DNA of 64,000 bases from Actinomycetes bacterium. Lineage in GTDB: Bacteria; Actinomycetota; Acidimicrobiia; Acidimicrobiales; RAAP-2. Both the position numbers and the translations under genes were made by a program. This document shows positions 53,599 to 64,000 of the stretch, piece after piece. The stretch covers positions 186,001-250,000 of the forward strand of contig JAKBNL010000001.1 of NCBI GenBank assembly GCA_021831035.1, written 5' to 3'. Position 1 is the first letter of the stretch. Each line of letters starts with the position of its first letter. The notes under the pieces were generated by a model. That model saw nothing but the letters and a program-made list of their open reading frames with translations, did no database searches and had not been told where the DNA came from.

Positions 53599-55776
53599 TC
53601 ACTCTTCGGTCGCCTCGACGGCGACGTGGGGGACGATCCGCTCGAGCCAGCGCGGCATCCACCAGTTCGCCCGGCCGATGTAGTGCATCAGCGACGGCAC
53701 GAGCACGGTGCGGATGATGAAGGCGTCGATGACGACGGCCCCACCGAGGCCGATGCCGAACTCGGCGATGATGCGCTGGCCGCCGAAGGCGAAGGAGAAG
53801 AAGACCGAGACCATCACCAGGGCCGCCGCGGTGATGACCCGCCCGGTGTTGGCCTGGCCGCGCACGATCGCCTCCTCGTTCGAGCCGGTGTTGAGCCACT
53901 CCTCGTGCATGCGCGACACCAAGAAGACCTGGTAGTCCATGGAGAGGCCGAAGAGGATCGCGATCATGATGATCGGCAGGAACGACTCGACCGGCCCGGT
54001 GCCCGCGCGAATCAGCGAGGAGCCCCAGCCCCACTGGAAGACCGCCACGACGAGGCCGAAGGAGGCGCCGACGGCGAGCAGGTTCATGATCGCGGCGACG
54101 AGGGGGATCAGCAGGCTGCGGAAGGCGACCATGAGGAGCAGGCAGCCCAAGAGCACGATCACCCCCACGAAGAGGGGCAGCTTCGAGCCGAGCACCTGGG
54201 CGAAGTCGGCGAAGATCGCGGTGATGCCGCCGACGTAGATCGCGGTGTGGCTGGCGTGGGTGGCCCGGGGGATGTAGTGGTCGCGCAGCCGGTTGATGAG
54301 GTCGGTCGTCTGGATCGACTGGGGGCTCGTCGTGGGCACGACGGTGATGATGCCCACGGTGTGGCTGGGGTTCTCGTAGAGGGGGAGCACCGAGGCGACG
54401 CCGGGGTCGTGGGCGAGTCGTCGGTCGAGCGCCGTCATGGCGGCCGTGTCCTGGGGCCCGCGGATCGCCCCCACGACGCTGAGCGGCCCGTTGAAGCCCG
54501 GCCCGAATCCCCGGGCGAGCAGGTCGTAGGCCTGGCGGGTCGTCGAGCCCACCGGGTCCGTCCCCTGGTCCGAGCTGCCCAGGCGCAGCGAGAAGAAGGG
54601 CACGACGAAGAGGACGATGAGCCCCAGGGCGAGGGCGCTCAGCACCCGGGGGTGGTTCGAGACGAAGCGAGACCAGCGCTGCCAGGGCCCGCTGGGCAGG
54701 GCCGGCTCGGGGCCGTGCTCGGCGAGGTGCCGGCGCTCGCGCCGGCTGAGCACGCGGCGTCCGATGATCGCGACGAGCGCGGGCAGGAGGGTCACCGAGG
54801 CGAGCATGGTGACGAGCACGGCGAGGGTGGCCATCACGGCGACGCCGTTCAAGAACGAGAGGCGCAAGATGAGCATGCCCAACAACGCGACGCACACCGT
54901 CGAGCCGGCGAAGAGCACCGCCCGCCCCGAGGTGTTGATCGCGGTCACGATCGCGTCCTCGGCGTCCGCGCCGCGCTTGAACTCTTGACGGGCGCGGGTG
55001 ATGATGAACAGCGCGTAGTCGATGCCGACGCCGAGGCCGATCAGCGAGCCCAGGATCGGGGCGAACTGGGCGATGGCGACGCCGTGGCTCAGCAGCTCGC
55101 CCGCGGCGAGCGCCACCCCGAGGGCGAAGAGCGCCACCCCGAGGGGGAGCAGCATCGCGAGGAACGAGCCGAAGGCGAGCACCAGCACGACGGCGGTGAG
55201 CGCGAGGCCGATCACCTCGCCCTTGCTCGACGACGGCGAGGAGGCCTGGCCGAAGGCGTTGCCCCCGAAGTAGACCCCGAGGTGGGGCGATCTCATCGTG
55301 AGGGCCTGGGCCTCGATCGCCTGGATCTGGGCGGTGCGCAGCTTGAAGCCGGGCAGCGCGAAGTGGACGACGGCGTAGGCGATCGTGCCGTCCTTCGAGA
55401 CCTGGGTCGCGCCGGCGCACGCCCCCGAGGGGAGCCGCTCGCCCGCGAAGGGGGCGCTACAGAAGGGCGAGACGACGCTCGCCACCACCGGCTGGCGGGC
55501 GACGGCGGCCAGCGCGGCCTGGACGGCGCGCTCGTGGTCGGCGACGGTGCCCCTCGTCGCGTGGATCACGATCTGGTCGGTGTCGCCGGCCTGGCCCGGG
55601 AAGGCCGTCTTCAACAGGTCGAGCGCGTGGGTCGAGTTGGTCCCGGGCAGGGTGAAGGTGTTGGCGTAGGCCGAGCCCGCCGCGCGGGCCGCGGCGTTGG
55701 TCCCGACGAAGAGCAGCACCCAGACGAGCAGGACGACCCAACGGTGGCGGACGCAGAGGCGGGCGAGGTTCTTCAC
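53599..55776 (-). CDS. MMPL-family RND transporter
   Basis: The 725-residue product has the MMPL layout: an N-terminal helix after VKNLARLCVRHRWVVLL, a large periplasmic/extracellular domain, a block of five or six membrane segments with GLGVGIDYALFIITRARQEF, a second loop and a second block with LSMDYQVFLVSRMHEEWL. MmpL relatives move lipids or siderophores outward; YdfJ-like members are less well known. GTG 55776 follows GAGAAGG; the open frame extends further upstream antisense to the NUDIX gene, but that part is not MMPL-like. Confidence 0.92.
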   Translation of the reverse strand: MKNLARLCVRHRWVVLLVWVLLFVGTNAAARAAGSAYANTFTLPGTNSTHALDLLKTAFPGQAGDTDQIVIHATRGTVADHERAVQAALAAVARQPVVASVVSPFCSAPFAGERLPSGACAGATQVSKDGTIAYAVVHFALPGFKLRTAQIQAIEAQALTMRSPHLGVYFGGNAFGQASSPSSSKGEVIGLALTAVVLVLAFGSFLAMLLPLGVALFALGVALAAGELLSHGVAIAQFAPILGSLIGLGVGIDYALFIITRARQEFKRGADAEDAIVTAINTSGRAVLFAGSTVCVALLGMLILRLSFLNGVAVMATLAVLVTMLASVTLLPALVAIIGRRVLSRRERRHLAEHGPEPALPSGPWQRWSRFVSNHPRVLSALALGLIVLFVVPFFSLRLGSSDQGTDPVGSTTRQAYDLLARGFGPGFNGPLSVVGAIRGPQDTAAMTALDRRLAHDPGVASVLPLYENPSHTVGIITVVPTTSPQSIQTTDLINRLRDHYIPRATHASHTAIYVGGITAIFADFAQVLGSKLPLFVGVIVLLGCLLLMVAFRSLLIPLVAAIMNLLAVGASFGLVVAVFQWGWGSSLIRAGTGPVESFLPIIMIAILFGLSMDYQVFLVSRMHEEWLNTGSNEEAIVRGQANTGRVITAAALVMVSVFFSFAFGGQRIIAEFGIGLGGAVVIDAFIIRTVLVPSLMHYIGRANWWMPRWLERIVPHVAVEATEE

Positions 55777-55802
55777 GAGGCCTTCTCGGGGGGACGGACC
55801 GG

Positions 55803-55808
55803 TACGGT
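55803..55808 (+). promoter_or_regulatory. -10 box TACGGT of the NUDIX gene
   Basis: TACGGT lies eight bases before ATG 55817. GGAGGAAG between them could also act as a ribosome site, so a fully leaderless start is less certain here. Confidence 0.4.
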
Positions 55809-55816
55809 GGAGGAAG

Positions 55817-56587
55817 ATGAAGTCTAGGGGTGAGAGGGCGGGTCGGACGGAGGACGGACGCCACCGCTTTCCCGGCCACGAGTACCCCCAGGTGATACCC
55901 GAGCCCGACGAGGTGCGTCCCGGGGGGCGCCCCCCCTGGGCCGACCTCGATCCGGCGGCTCGGCGGGGACTGACGGTGGAGCGGGTGGCCCACGCCCTCG
56001 CCCGGCGGGGCCAGGACGGCGCCCCGCCCGAGCCCGCCGCGCCCCGCGCGTCGGTCCTCGTGGCGCTCTTCGACGAGGGCGGTGAGGCCCAGGTCGTGCT
56101 CACGCGCCGGGCCCGGAACCTGCGGGCCCATCGCGGCGAGGTGGCCCTGCCGGGGGGGCGCCGCGAGGTCGGGGAGTCACCCTGGGAGACGGCGCTGCGC
56201 GAGGCGGAAGAGGAGGTCGGCCTCGATCCCGCGGCCGTGCGCCCCCTGGGCTGGCTCGCCCCCCTCTCGACCCGGGTGGCGTCGGGGGCGATCGTGCCGC
56301 TGGTGGGGGCGCTCGCGAGCCGACCCTCGCTCGAGGCCCAGCCCGACGAGGTCGAGCGCGTCTTCACCGTCGCCCTGACCGACCTGCTCGCCGAGGGCGC
56401 GTTCTTGGAGGAGCGCTGGCGCCGTGAGGGGCTGGCCGGCCTCGACGACGAGGGCTTCGTCCCCATCTACTTCTACCGCGTGCCGGGGGACCTGCTCTGG
56501 GGGGCGACGGCCCGGGTCCTGACCGACCTGCTCTCGATGGTCGTGGAGGACCTCGCGCTCGGCGACCCGCGACGGACCGGCGGGTAG
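55817..56587 (+). CDS. NUDIX hydrolase (CoA-diphosphatase-like)
   Basis: The 256-residue product has a perfect NUDIX box GX5EX7REUXEEXGU, starting GGRREVGESPWETALREAEE and ending EVGL. Just before it is LTRRARNLRAHRGEVALPGG, which resembles the UPF0035 motif of CoA pyrophosphatases such as NudL. So cleavage of CoA or acyl-CoA to phosphopantetheine is the best guess. It has an N-terminal extension of about 60 residues with no recognised motif. It is divergent from the MMPL gene. Confidence 0.88.
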   Translation: MKSRGERAGRTEDGRHRFPGHEYPQVIPEPDEVRPGGRPPWADLDPAARRGLTVERVAHALARRGQDGAPPEPAAPRASVLVALFDEGGEAQVVLTRRARNLRAHRGEVALPGGRREVGESPWETALREAEEEVGLDPAAVRPLGWLAPLSTRVASGAIVPLVGALASRPSLEAQPDEVERVFTVALTDLLAEGAFLEERWRREGLAGLDDEGFVPIYFYRVPGDLLWGATARVLTDLLSMVVEDLALGDPRRTGG

Positions 56588-56590
56588 ATT
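56585..56590 (+). promoter_or_regulatory. -10 box TAGATT of guaB3-guaA-pcrA
   Basis: TAGATT overlaps the NUDIX stop and lies 37 bases before ATG 56628, with a GGCGGAGGACCC ribosome site in the short leader. Confidence 0.5.
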
Positions 56591-56627
56591 GGGGCCCACG
56601 CCCCTATCCACGACAGGCGGAGGACCC

Positions 56628-57787
56628 ATGGCGGAAGTGGAGATCGGCATCTTCAAGACGGCGCGTCAGGCCTACGGCTTCGACGACATCGCGATCGTGC
56701 CCAGCCGGCGCACGCGCGACCCCGAGGACGTCGACATCTCCTGGCAGATCGACGCCTACAAGTTCGAGATCCCCGTGCTCGGCTCGGCGATGGACGGCGC
56801 GATCTCGCCCACGACGGCGATCGAGCTCGGCCGGCTCGGCGGGCTCGGCGTCTTGAACCTCGAGGGCCTGTGGACGCGCTACGAGGACCCGACCCCCCTG
56901 TTCGAGGAGATCGCCGAGCTCGACGACGACAAGGCCACCGCCCGCATGCAGCAGATGTACCTGGAGCCGGTGAAGCTCGAGCTCGTCGCCGAGCGGATCC
57001 GCCAGCTCAAGGAGGCCGGCATCGTGACCTCAGCCTCGGTGACCCCCGCCAAGACCGACTGGATGTCGAAGACCATCATCGACGCGGGCCTCGACATCCT
57101 GGTCATCCAGGGCACCGTCGTCTCGGCCGAGCACGTGTCGAAGTCGGGCGAGCCGCTCAACCTGAAGAAGTTCATCCGCGAGTTCGAGATCCCCGTGATC
57201 GTGGGGGGCTGTGCCAGCTACCAGGCCGCCCTGCACCTGATGCGCACCGGCGCGGCCGGTGTGCTCGTGGGGGTCGGGCCGGGCAACGCCTGCACCAGCC
57301 GGGGCGTGCTCGGGATCGGCGTGCCCCAGGCCACGGCCATCGCCGACGTCGCGGGCGCGCGGATGCGCCACCTCGACGAGACCGGCGTCTACGTCCACGT
57401 CATCGCCGACGGCGGCATGAGCAAGGGCGGCGACATCGCCAAGGCCATCGCCTGCGGGGCCGACGCGGTGATGATCGGCTCGCCGCTCACCAGCGCCGTC
57501 GAGGCCCCGGCCCGCGGCTACCACTGGGGGATGGCCACCTTCCACCCGACGCTCCCGCGCGGGACGCGGGTGCGCACCCAGGTCCGCGGGACGCTAAAGG
57601 AGATCCTGCTCGGCCCGGCCCACGAGAACGACGGGCGGCTCAACCTGATGGGGGCGCTGCGCACCTCGATGGCCACCTGCGGCTACGAGAGCCTGAAGGA
57701 GTTCCAGAAGGCCGAGATCATGCTGGCCCCGGCCCTGCAGACCGAGGGCAAGGCGCTCCAGCGCTCCCAGGGCGTGGGCATGGGGCA

Positions 57788-57791
<4 letters not shown>
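56628..57791 (+). CDS. guaB3: GuaB3 family IMP dehydrogenase-related protein
   Basis: TIM-barrel enzyme of the IMP dehydrogenase superfamily, expected to act in guanine-nucleotide synthesis. The 387-residue product lacks the CBS domains of canonical GuaB and matches the actinobacterial short form, with [10 protein letters not shown], the loop [15 protein letters not shown] (Cys222 as the catalytic thiol candidate) and [16 protein letters not shown] cyanobacterial GuaB3 has been reported to have IMPDH activity; many actinobacteria carry it beside a normal GuaB, not seen here. Its stop overlaps the guaA TTG start. Confidence 0.92.
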
Positions 57792-59325
<1,534 letters not shown>

Positions 59326-59329
<4 letters not shown>

Positions 59330-61596
59330 GCGGCGGCCGGTTCAGCGACGCCGGGCTGTGGGGCGACCCCGCGCCGGCCGGGCGCCCCGATCCGGCGACG
59401 CTCCTCGAGGGGCTGACGGCGCCCCAGCGCGCGGCCGTGACCCACCGGGGCGGGCCCCTGCTCGTCGTCGCCGGCGCCGGGTCGGGCAAGACCCGGGTCC
59501 TCACCCGGCGCATCGCCCACCTGCTCGCCACCGGCGACGCCGAGCCCCACCAGGTCATGGCGATCACCTTCACCAACAAGGCGGCCGACGAGATGCGCCG
59601 ACGCGTGGTCGAGCTCGTCGGCGCCGACGTCGAGCGGATGTGGGTCTCGACCTTCCACTCGGCCTGTCTGCGCATGCTGCGCAGCCACGCCGACGTGCTC
59701 GGCTACGAGCGGGGGTTCACGATCTACGACGCGGGTGACGCGCAGACCGCCGTCGAGCTCATCATGCGCGAGCGGGGACTCGATACCAAGCGCCTCGCCC
59801 CGCGCAGCGTCGCGGCGGGCATCTCCGCGGCGAAGAACGAGATGGTCTCGCCCGAGCGCTACGCGGCCGTCTACGGCGACGACCCCGTGCGCCGGCGCAT
59901 CGCCGAGGTCTACCAGCTCTACGTCGAGCGGTTGCGCCGGGCGAACGCCATGGACTTCGACGACCTCCTGGTCAACGCCGTGGCGATGCTGGCGCGCGAC
60001 GAGCACGTGCGCCGCGCCTACCAGCACCGCTTCACCCACCTGCTGGTGGACGAGTTCCAGGACACCAACGGGGTGCAGAACGAGCTCGTGATGACCCTCG
60101 CGGCCGAGCACCGGAACCTGTGCGTGGTCGGTGACTCGGACCAGTCGATCTACCGCTTCCGCGCGGCCGACGTGCGCAACATCCTGCTGTTCGAGTCCCG
60201 CTTCCCCGACGCGACGGTCGTCGTGCTCGAGCAGAACTTCCGCTCGACCCAGGTGATCCTCGACGCCGCCAACGCCGTCATCGCGAGGAACCCCAGCCGT
60301 CACCCCAAGAACCTCTTCACCGACGGGGACGCCGGCGAGCGGATCCGCCTCTACCGGGCGGCCGACGAGTACGACGAGGGCCGCTTCATCGCGAGCGAGC
60401 TGCGCCGGCTGCGCGCCGCGGCCGGGCTCGACTGGCGCGAGATGGCCGTCTTCTACCGGACCAACGCCCAGAGTCGCGTGCTCGAAGAGGAGCTCCTGCG
60501 CGCGAGCGTCCCCTACCGGGTCATCGCCGGCACCCGCTTCTACGACCGCAAGGAGGTGAAGACGGCGCTCGCCTACGCGCGCCTCGTGGTCAACCCCCGC
60601 GACGAGGCCTCGGCCCGGCGGGTCGTCAACGAGCCGCGCCGGGGCGTCGGCGACGCCGCCCAGGCGAAGATCGGCGCCTACGCCGCCGAGCACGGCCTCT
60701 CCTTCGCCGAGGCGACCGCCCGCGGGGCGGCCGCGGGTCTCACCGGCCGGGCGCTCGCGGGCTGCGACCGCTTCGCCTTCATGCTCGATGAGCTGCGGGC
60801 CCTCGCCAACGACCTCTCCCCGCGCGAGATGATCGACGCCATCGTGCGCGAGTCGGGCCTGGGCGACGCCCTGCGCGCCGAGGGGTCCGACGAGGCCTAC
60901 TCGCGCCTGGAGAACCTCGGGGAGCTCGCGAGCGCGGCCGCGCAGTACGAGTCGCTGCTCGACTTCGTCGAGCGCGTCGCCCTGGTGGCCGACTCCGACC
61001 AGCTCGGCGCGGGGGAGGGCGCGGTCTCCTTGATGACCCTGCACGTCGCCAAGGGGCTCGAGTTCCCCGCCGTCGTCATCGCCGGCCTCGAGGAGACGAT
61101 CTTCCCCCACGCCCGGGCCCTCGCCGACGACGCCGAGCTCGAAGAGGAGCGCCGGCTCTGCTACGTGGGCCTGACCCGGGCGATGCGCCACCTCACCCTC
61201 ACCCACGCCTGGACCCGCACCATGTGGGGTCGGCTCACCGAGGCCATCCCGAGCCGGTTCCTCCAGGAGGTGCCGCCCGAGCTCGTGACCGACCTCTCGA
61301 GCGTGGCGCCCACGCGCCGGTCGAGCTTCGCCCTCGACGAGGACGGCTTCGCCGGACGCCAGAGCGAGTTCGCCCAGGGCCGGGCCTTCGGCGCGGGCGC
61401 CGCGCCGCCGGTGCGCTCCACCGGGGCCGAGACGCTCGGGCTGGCCGTCGGCGAGCGCGTCGTGCACGAGCGCTACGGCCCCGGGGTCGTCACCGCGACC
61501 GAGGGGGAGGGCCGACACGCGCGGGCGACCGTCGCCTTCGAGTCGCACGGGGTGAAGCACCTGGTTCTCGCGATGACGCCGCTGCGTCGCGCCTGA
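59326..61596 (+). CDS. pcrA: UvrD/PcrA-type ATP-dependent DNA helicase
   Basis: SF1A helicase for repair and plasmid/replication housekeeping. The 756-residue product has motif [15 protein letters not shown], motif Ia [14 protein letters not shown], motif [10 protein letters not shown], motif [16 protein letters not shown], motif [11 protein letters not shown] and motif [15 protein letters not shown]-terminal tail ends in a Tudor-like [15 protein letters not shown] region as in PcrA. GTG 59326 overlaps the guaA stop. Confidence 0.95.
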
Positions 61597-61659
61597 TGGG
61601 ATAAGTCCTCGCTAAGAATTCCCGATGGCCCGCGTAGACCCCCGCGCGGTCCTGGGAGA

Positions 61660-62961
61660 ATGGCGAGCGTGTCTAGCGCTCCCCCGACGCAGCGACCCTC
61701 CCGAGCCGGCTACAGCGTCCCCTCGCGGCGCCGGCCCCCGGCCGGCCGGGGCCGCTACCGCCGGCGCCGACCGCCCTACGTCTACTGGATCCGCCGAGCC
61801 TTCGTCGTGGTGAGCGTGCTGATCCTGATCGTCGTGCTCTACCTCGGGGTCACCCTGGTCCAGGCGCTCGGCAACCCCTCGCTCGGCGTCTCCTACCTCG
61901 CCCGCGCGGCCGAGTGGAGCCGTAGCCACGGGCTCGGCCCCGTGGTGCTCTGGGCCGAGAAGGAGTACTACGCCCTCAACCCGCCCAAGGTCGGTGGTGC
62001 GCCCGCGGCGAACGCCTTCGGCAACTCGGCGACCAAGTCGGGCGGTACCACCACCCGGGTGACGGCCCACGGCGAGACGTACCTGCCCGCCCCGGCGCGC
62101 ATGACCTCCCCGGCCGGCACGTGGCTGCCCGGCGAGGGCGTCTGGCACCCGGTGGGCCGGCGCAGCGCCGACGGGATCCCGGCTATCTACGAGGCCTTCG
62201 TGCGCCCCAACAAGGTCAACACGAGCTACGTGGTCGGCGTCGCCTGGATGGACCCGAAGCTCCTCAAGGCGCAGCTCTACTCGGGCTCCTACATCCCCGG
62301 CGGCGGGCCCTACAAGTACAGCGCGCCCATCTCGGCCAGGGCCTCCGAGAGCCTGGTGGCCGCCTTCAACGCGGGCTTTCGCATGCAGGACGCCCAGGGT
62401 GGCTACTTCACCCAGGGCAAGACGATCATCCCGCTGCGCACCGGCGCGGCCTCGGTCGTCGTGTACAAGAACGGCGACATGACCGTGGGCTCGTGGAACC
62501 GCGACGTCCACATGACCAAGCAGGTCGCCTCGGTGCGCCAGAACCTCCGGCTGATCGTGATCAACGGCCGACCGGTGCCGGGGCTCGACAACGCCAACTA
62601 CATCAACTGGGGGGCGACCCTCGGTGGCTCCTACGCGGTGTGGCGCTCGGGGCTCGGGGTGACCAAGGACGGGGCCCTCGTCTACGTCGGCGGGCCGAGC
62701 CTGTCGATCTCGGACCTGGCGAACGTGCTGGTGCACGCCGGGGCGGTGCGCGCGATGGAGCTGGACATCAACACCGACTGGGTCCAGTTCTCCTCCTACC
62801 AGGGACCCCTCGGCAAGCCGATCAACGGCGGGAACGGGACCGACCTGCTGAGCTCGATGAACGGCGACCCGTCACGGTTCTTCGCCAGCTGGTGGAACCG
62901 GGACTTCTACACGATGTCGCTGCGCCCCTCGGACATGGTCGTCCAGGCGAAGAAGAAGTAG
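61660..62961 (+). CDS. Membrane-anchored phosphodiester-glycosidase (NAGPA)-like protein
   Basis: The 433-residue product has a basic N-terminus (RRPPAGRGRYRRRRPPYVYW), one transmembrane helix (about 48-70) and an extracellular domain. The C-terminal half resembles the phosphodiester glycosidase/DUF2233 family, with FNAGFRMQDAQGGYF, VGSWNRDVHMT, WGATLGGSYAVWRSGLGVTK and MELDINTDW. The family includes the uncovering enzyme that removes GlcNAc from phosphodiesters, so a cell-wall teichoic or glycolipid substrate is possible. ATG 61660 or GTG 61669, three codons apart, may be the start. Confidence 0.82.
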   Translation: MASVSSAPPTQRPSRAGYSVPSRRRPPAGRGRYRRRRPPYVYWIRRAFVVVSVLILIVVLYLGVTLVQALGNPSLGVSYLARAAEWSRSHGLGPVVLWAEKEYYALNPPKVGGAPAANAFGNSATKSGGTTTRVTAHGETYLPAPARMTSPAGTWLPGEGVWHPVGRRSADGIPAIYEAFVRPNKVNTSYVVGVAWMDPKLLKAQLYSGSYIPGGGPYKYSAPISARASESLVAAFNAGFRMQDAQGGYFTQGKTIIPLRTGAASVVVYKNGDMTVGSWNRDVHMTKQVASVRQNLRLIVINGRPVPGLDNANYINWGATLGGSYAVWRSGLGVTKDGALVYVGGPSLSISDLANVLVHAGAVRAMELDINTDWVQFSSYQGPLGKPINGGNGTDLLSSMNGDPSRFFASWWNRDFYTMSLRPSDMVVQAKKK

Positions 62962-62971
62962 ACCGCTCGAG

Positions 62972-62988
62972 GCACCGGCGCCCGGTGC
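62972..62988 (+). terminator. Hairpin after the phosphodiester-glycosidase-like gene
   Basis: GCACCGG (62972-62978) pairs with CCGGTGC (62982-62988) over a 3-base loop, 11 bases after the stop. The following stretch to 63210 is GC-rich with no gene I can support. Confidence 0.5.
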
Positions 62989-63210
62989 GCGGAGACCGGG
63001 GGGGGCGCCGACGCGTCTCGGGGGACCGCCCACGAGGGCGCCACGGCGGGGACGGCTCCTCGCGGACCGCGGACGATCCGGCGCCCGACGGTGGCGCGGG
63101 CCCTCACCCCGACCGAGCGCCTCGAGGGCCCCGTCGCGGGGGCGCCCCTCGTCGCCACGGACCGGTCACCGCGCGGCGGCCAGCCGAGCCCCGGCGGACC
63201 GGTGGGGCGA

Positions 63211-64000
63211 CTACTTCTTCACGACCGCCTCGACGGTCTGGGCCAGGAGGGCCTGACCGGCGACGCTCGGGTGGACGCCGCACCCGGTGAACGTCGTGCC
63301 CGAGAAGAGTCGGGTGAGCAGGCCCGCGGCGCAGCTGTCGCCGGCGGAGTACTGCGCGGCCTGCTCGAAGGCGCCGTAGCCGTCGGCGATCTCCACGCTG
63401 AAGCCCGCACCGCCGGCGTCGAGGGCCTTGTTGAGGTAGGTGCTGGCGACGCTGTCGAGGGGGTTGGCGTAGCTCGTGGCGTAGTAGTTGACCAGGACGA
63501 TCTGGCCCGTGTAGTGGGCGGTGACCCGCAGCGCCCGCACGATGGTGTGCACGTTGGCCGTGACCGTCGAGAGCACCGGGGCGAGCTCGGACGCGGACAC
63601 GCACTGGTCCGCCGTCGTCTCTTGACAGATGAAGCCGTCGTTGGCACCGATCATGAGGGTGACCAGGGTGGTGCGCGGGTGCGTGCGCAGGTACGCCAGC
63701 GCGAAGGCCATCTGGCTGCCCGCGTAGCTCACGTGGAGCGGGTAGAGCGTCCGGTAGCCGCCGGGTTGGAGGGTCCCGGTCGCGCTGGGGTGATTCTCGC
63801 ACCCGTTGCTCAAGGCGCTCGCGTTCAAGAAGCTCGACGAGGTCTCACCCGGGCAGGCGGCGTTGGCCAGGTGGAGGCCGAGGGCGCTCGCGACGAACTC
63901 GGGGAAGCCGACGAAGTTGGCCGCGGAGCTGTAGTCGGGCGCGGGCACGGTCGTCGACTCGCGGTAGCCGAAGGACACCGAGTCGCCGAGCGCCAGGTAG
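63211..64000 (-). CDS. SGNH/GDSL hydrolase, 5' end outside the window
   Basis: Partial: the gene enters at 64000 on the minus strand in frame with YLALGDSVSFGYRES, the SGNH block I with the nucleophile serine. Block III GANDGF is present. Block V reads CGVHPSVAG, where the usual Asp three residues before the catalytic His is Cys, so a Ser-His dyad may operate. Several cysteines (about seven in the visible part) suggest a secreted, disulfide-bonded enzyme; the signal peptide would be outside the window. Lipase/esterase substrate unknown. Confidence 0.88.
   Translation of the reverse strand, partial: YLALGDSVSFGYRESTTVPAPDYSSAANFVGFPEFVASALGLHLANAACPGETSSSFLNASALSNGCENHPSATGTLQPGGYRTLYPLHVSYAGSQMAFALAYLRTHPRTTLVTLMIGANDGFICQETTADQCVSASELAPVLSTVTANVHTIVRALRVTAHYTGQIVLVNYYATSYANPLDSVASTYLNKALDAGGAGFSVEIADGYGAFEQAAQYSAGDSCAAGLLTRLFSGTTFTGCGVHPSVAGQALLAQTVEAVVKK

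Noticed and set aside
53599..56466. N-terminal extension of the MMPL gene across the NUDIX gene
   Set aside because: The extra 230 residues are low-complexity antisense sequence. The MMPL homology begins at GTG 55776 behind GAGAAGG.

Overview
The window comes from a very GC-rich actinobacterium. Most codons end in G or C, many starts are GTG or TTG, and genes commonly overlap by 1-4 bases. Gene content and order fit a deep-branching actinobacterium, possibly class Acidimicrobiia: a split S10-spc-alpha ribosomal cluster, cysteine-rich forms of S4, S14, L36 and L24, a short GuaB3-type IMP dehydrogenase followed by guaA, and the run glmM-glmS-acpS-alr-tsaE-tsaB-rimI-tsaD-groES-groEL. The class assignment is an inference. 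I saw no rRNA, tRNA, CRISPR array or insertion sequence.

Layout. (1) 50-13780: tuf and rpsJ, then a strong hairpin and a new promoter, then rplC through rplO, secY, adk and map. (2) 13777-23955: about 10 kb of accessory genes placed between map and infA, which are normally neighbours. They are a hypothetical protein, a sulfatase, a YbhN-type membrane protein, a CarH/LitR-like cobalamin-binding regulator, an operon of cyclopropane-fatty-acid-synthase-like methyltransferase, DUF1365 protein and FAD oxidoreductase, and a divergent SRPBCC-SDR pair. (3) 24102-30988: infA, rpmJ, rpsM, rpsK, rpsD, rpoA, rplQ, truA, an M13 metallopeptidase, rplM and rpsI. (4) 30988-42702: amino-sugar and cell-wall precursor genes, the tRNA t6A genes, pdxH, an MFS transporter and the heat-shock genes groES-groEL under a CIRCE-like element. 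(5) 42703-51533: a 925-base non-coding stretch, then exported surface-protein genes: three small paralogues of camelysin/TasA type, an FN3/Ig/MBG membrane protein, a 1137-residue repetitive exported protein and a short relative of its C-terminus. (6) 51559-64000: an ABC exporter, an MMPL transporter, a NUDIX hydrolase, guaB3-guaA-pcrA, a membrane-anchored phosphodiester-glycosidase-like protein and a truncated SGNH hydrolase.

Two loci stand out. In the cobalamin-regulator locus, the pattern TTAG-N3-TAAA sits on the predicted -10 box of the regulator and on the shared divergent promoter of the two lipid/redox operons. This suggests an autoregulated, light-controlled regulon for membrane-lipid photoprotection. 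In the surface locus, three adjacent genes encode exported beta-rich proteins that share an LYP element and a conserved cysteine pair. They are followed by a large exported protein with five tandem modules, each with its own cysteine pair. Together these look like the parts of an undescribed surface layer or fibre.

Promoters follow a simple rule. A TANNNT box, often exactly TAGGCT, lies 5-8 bases before an ATG or GTG at several transcription-unit heads, which predicts leaderless mRNAs. The long ribosomal operons rely instead on Shine-Dalgarno sequences and stop-start overlaps.
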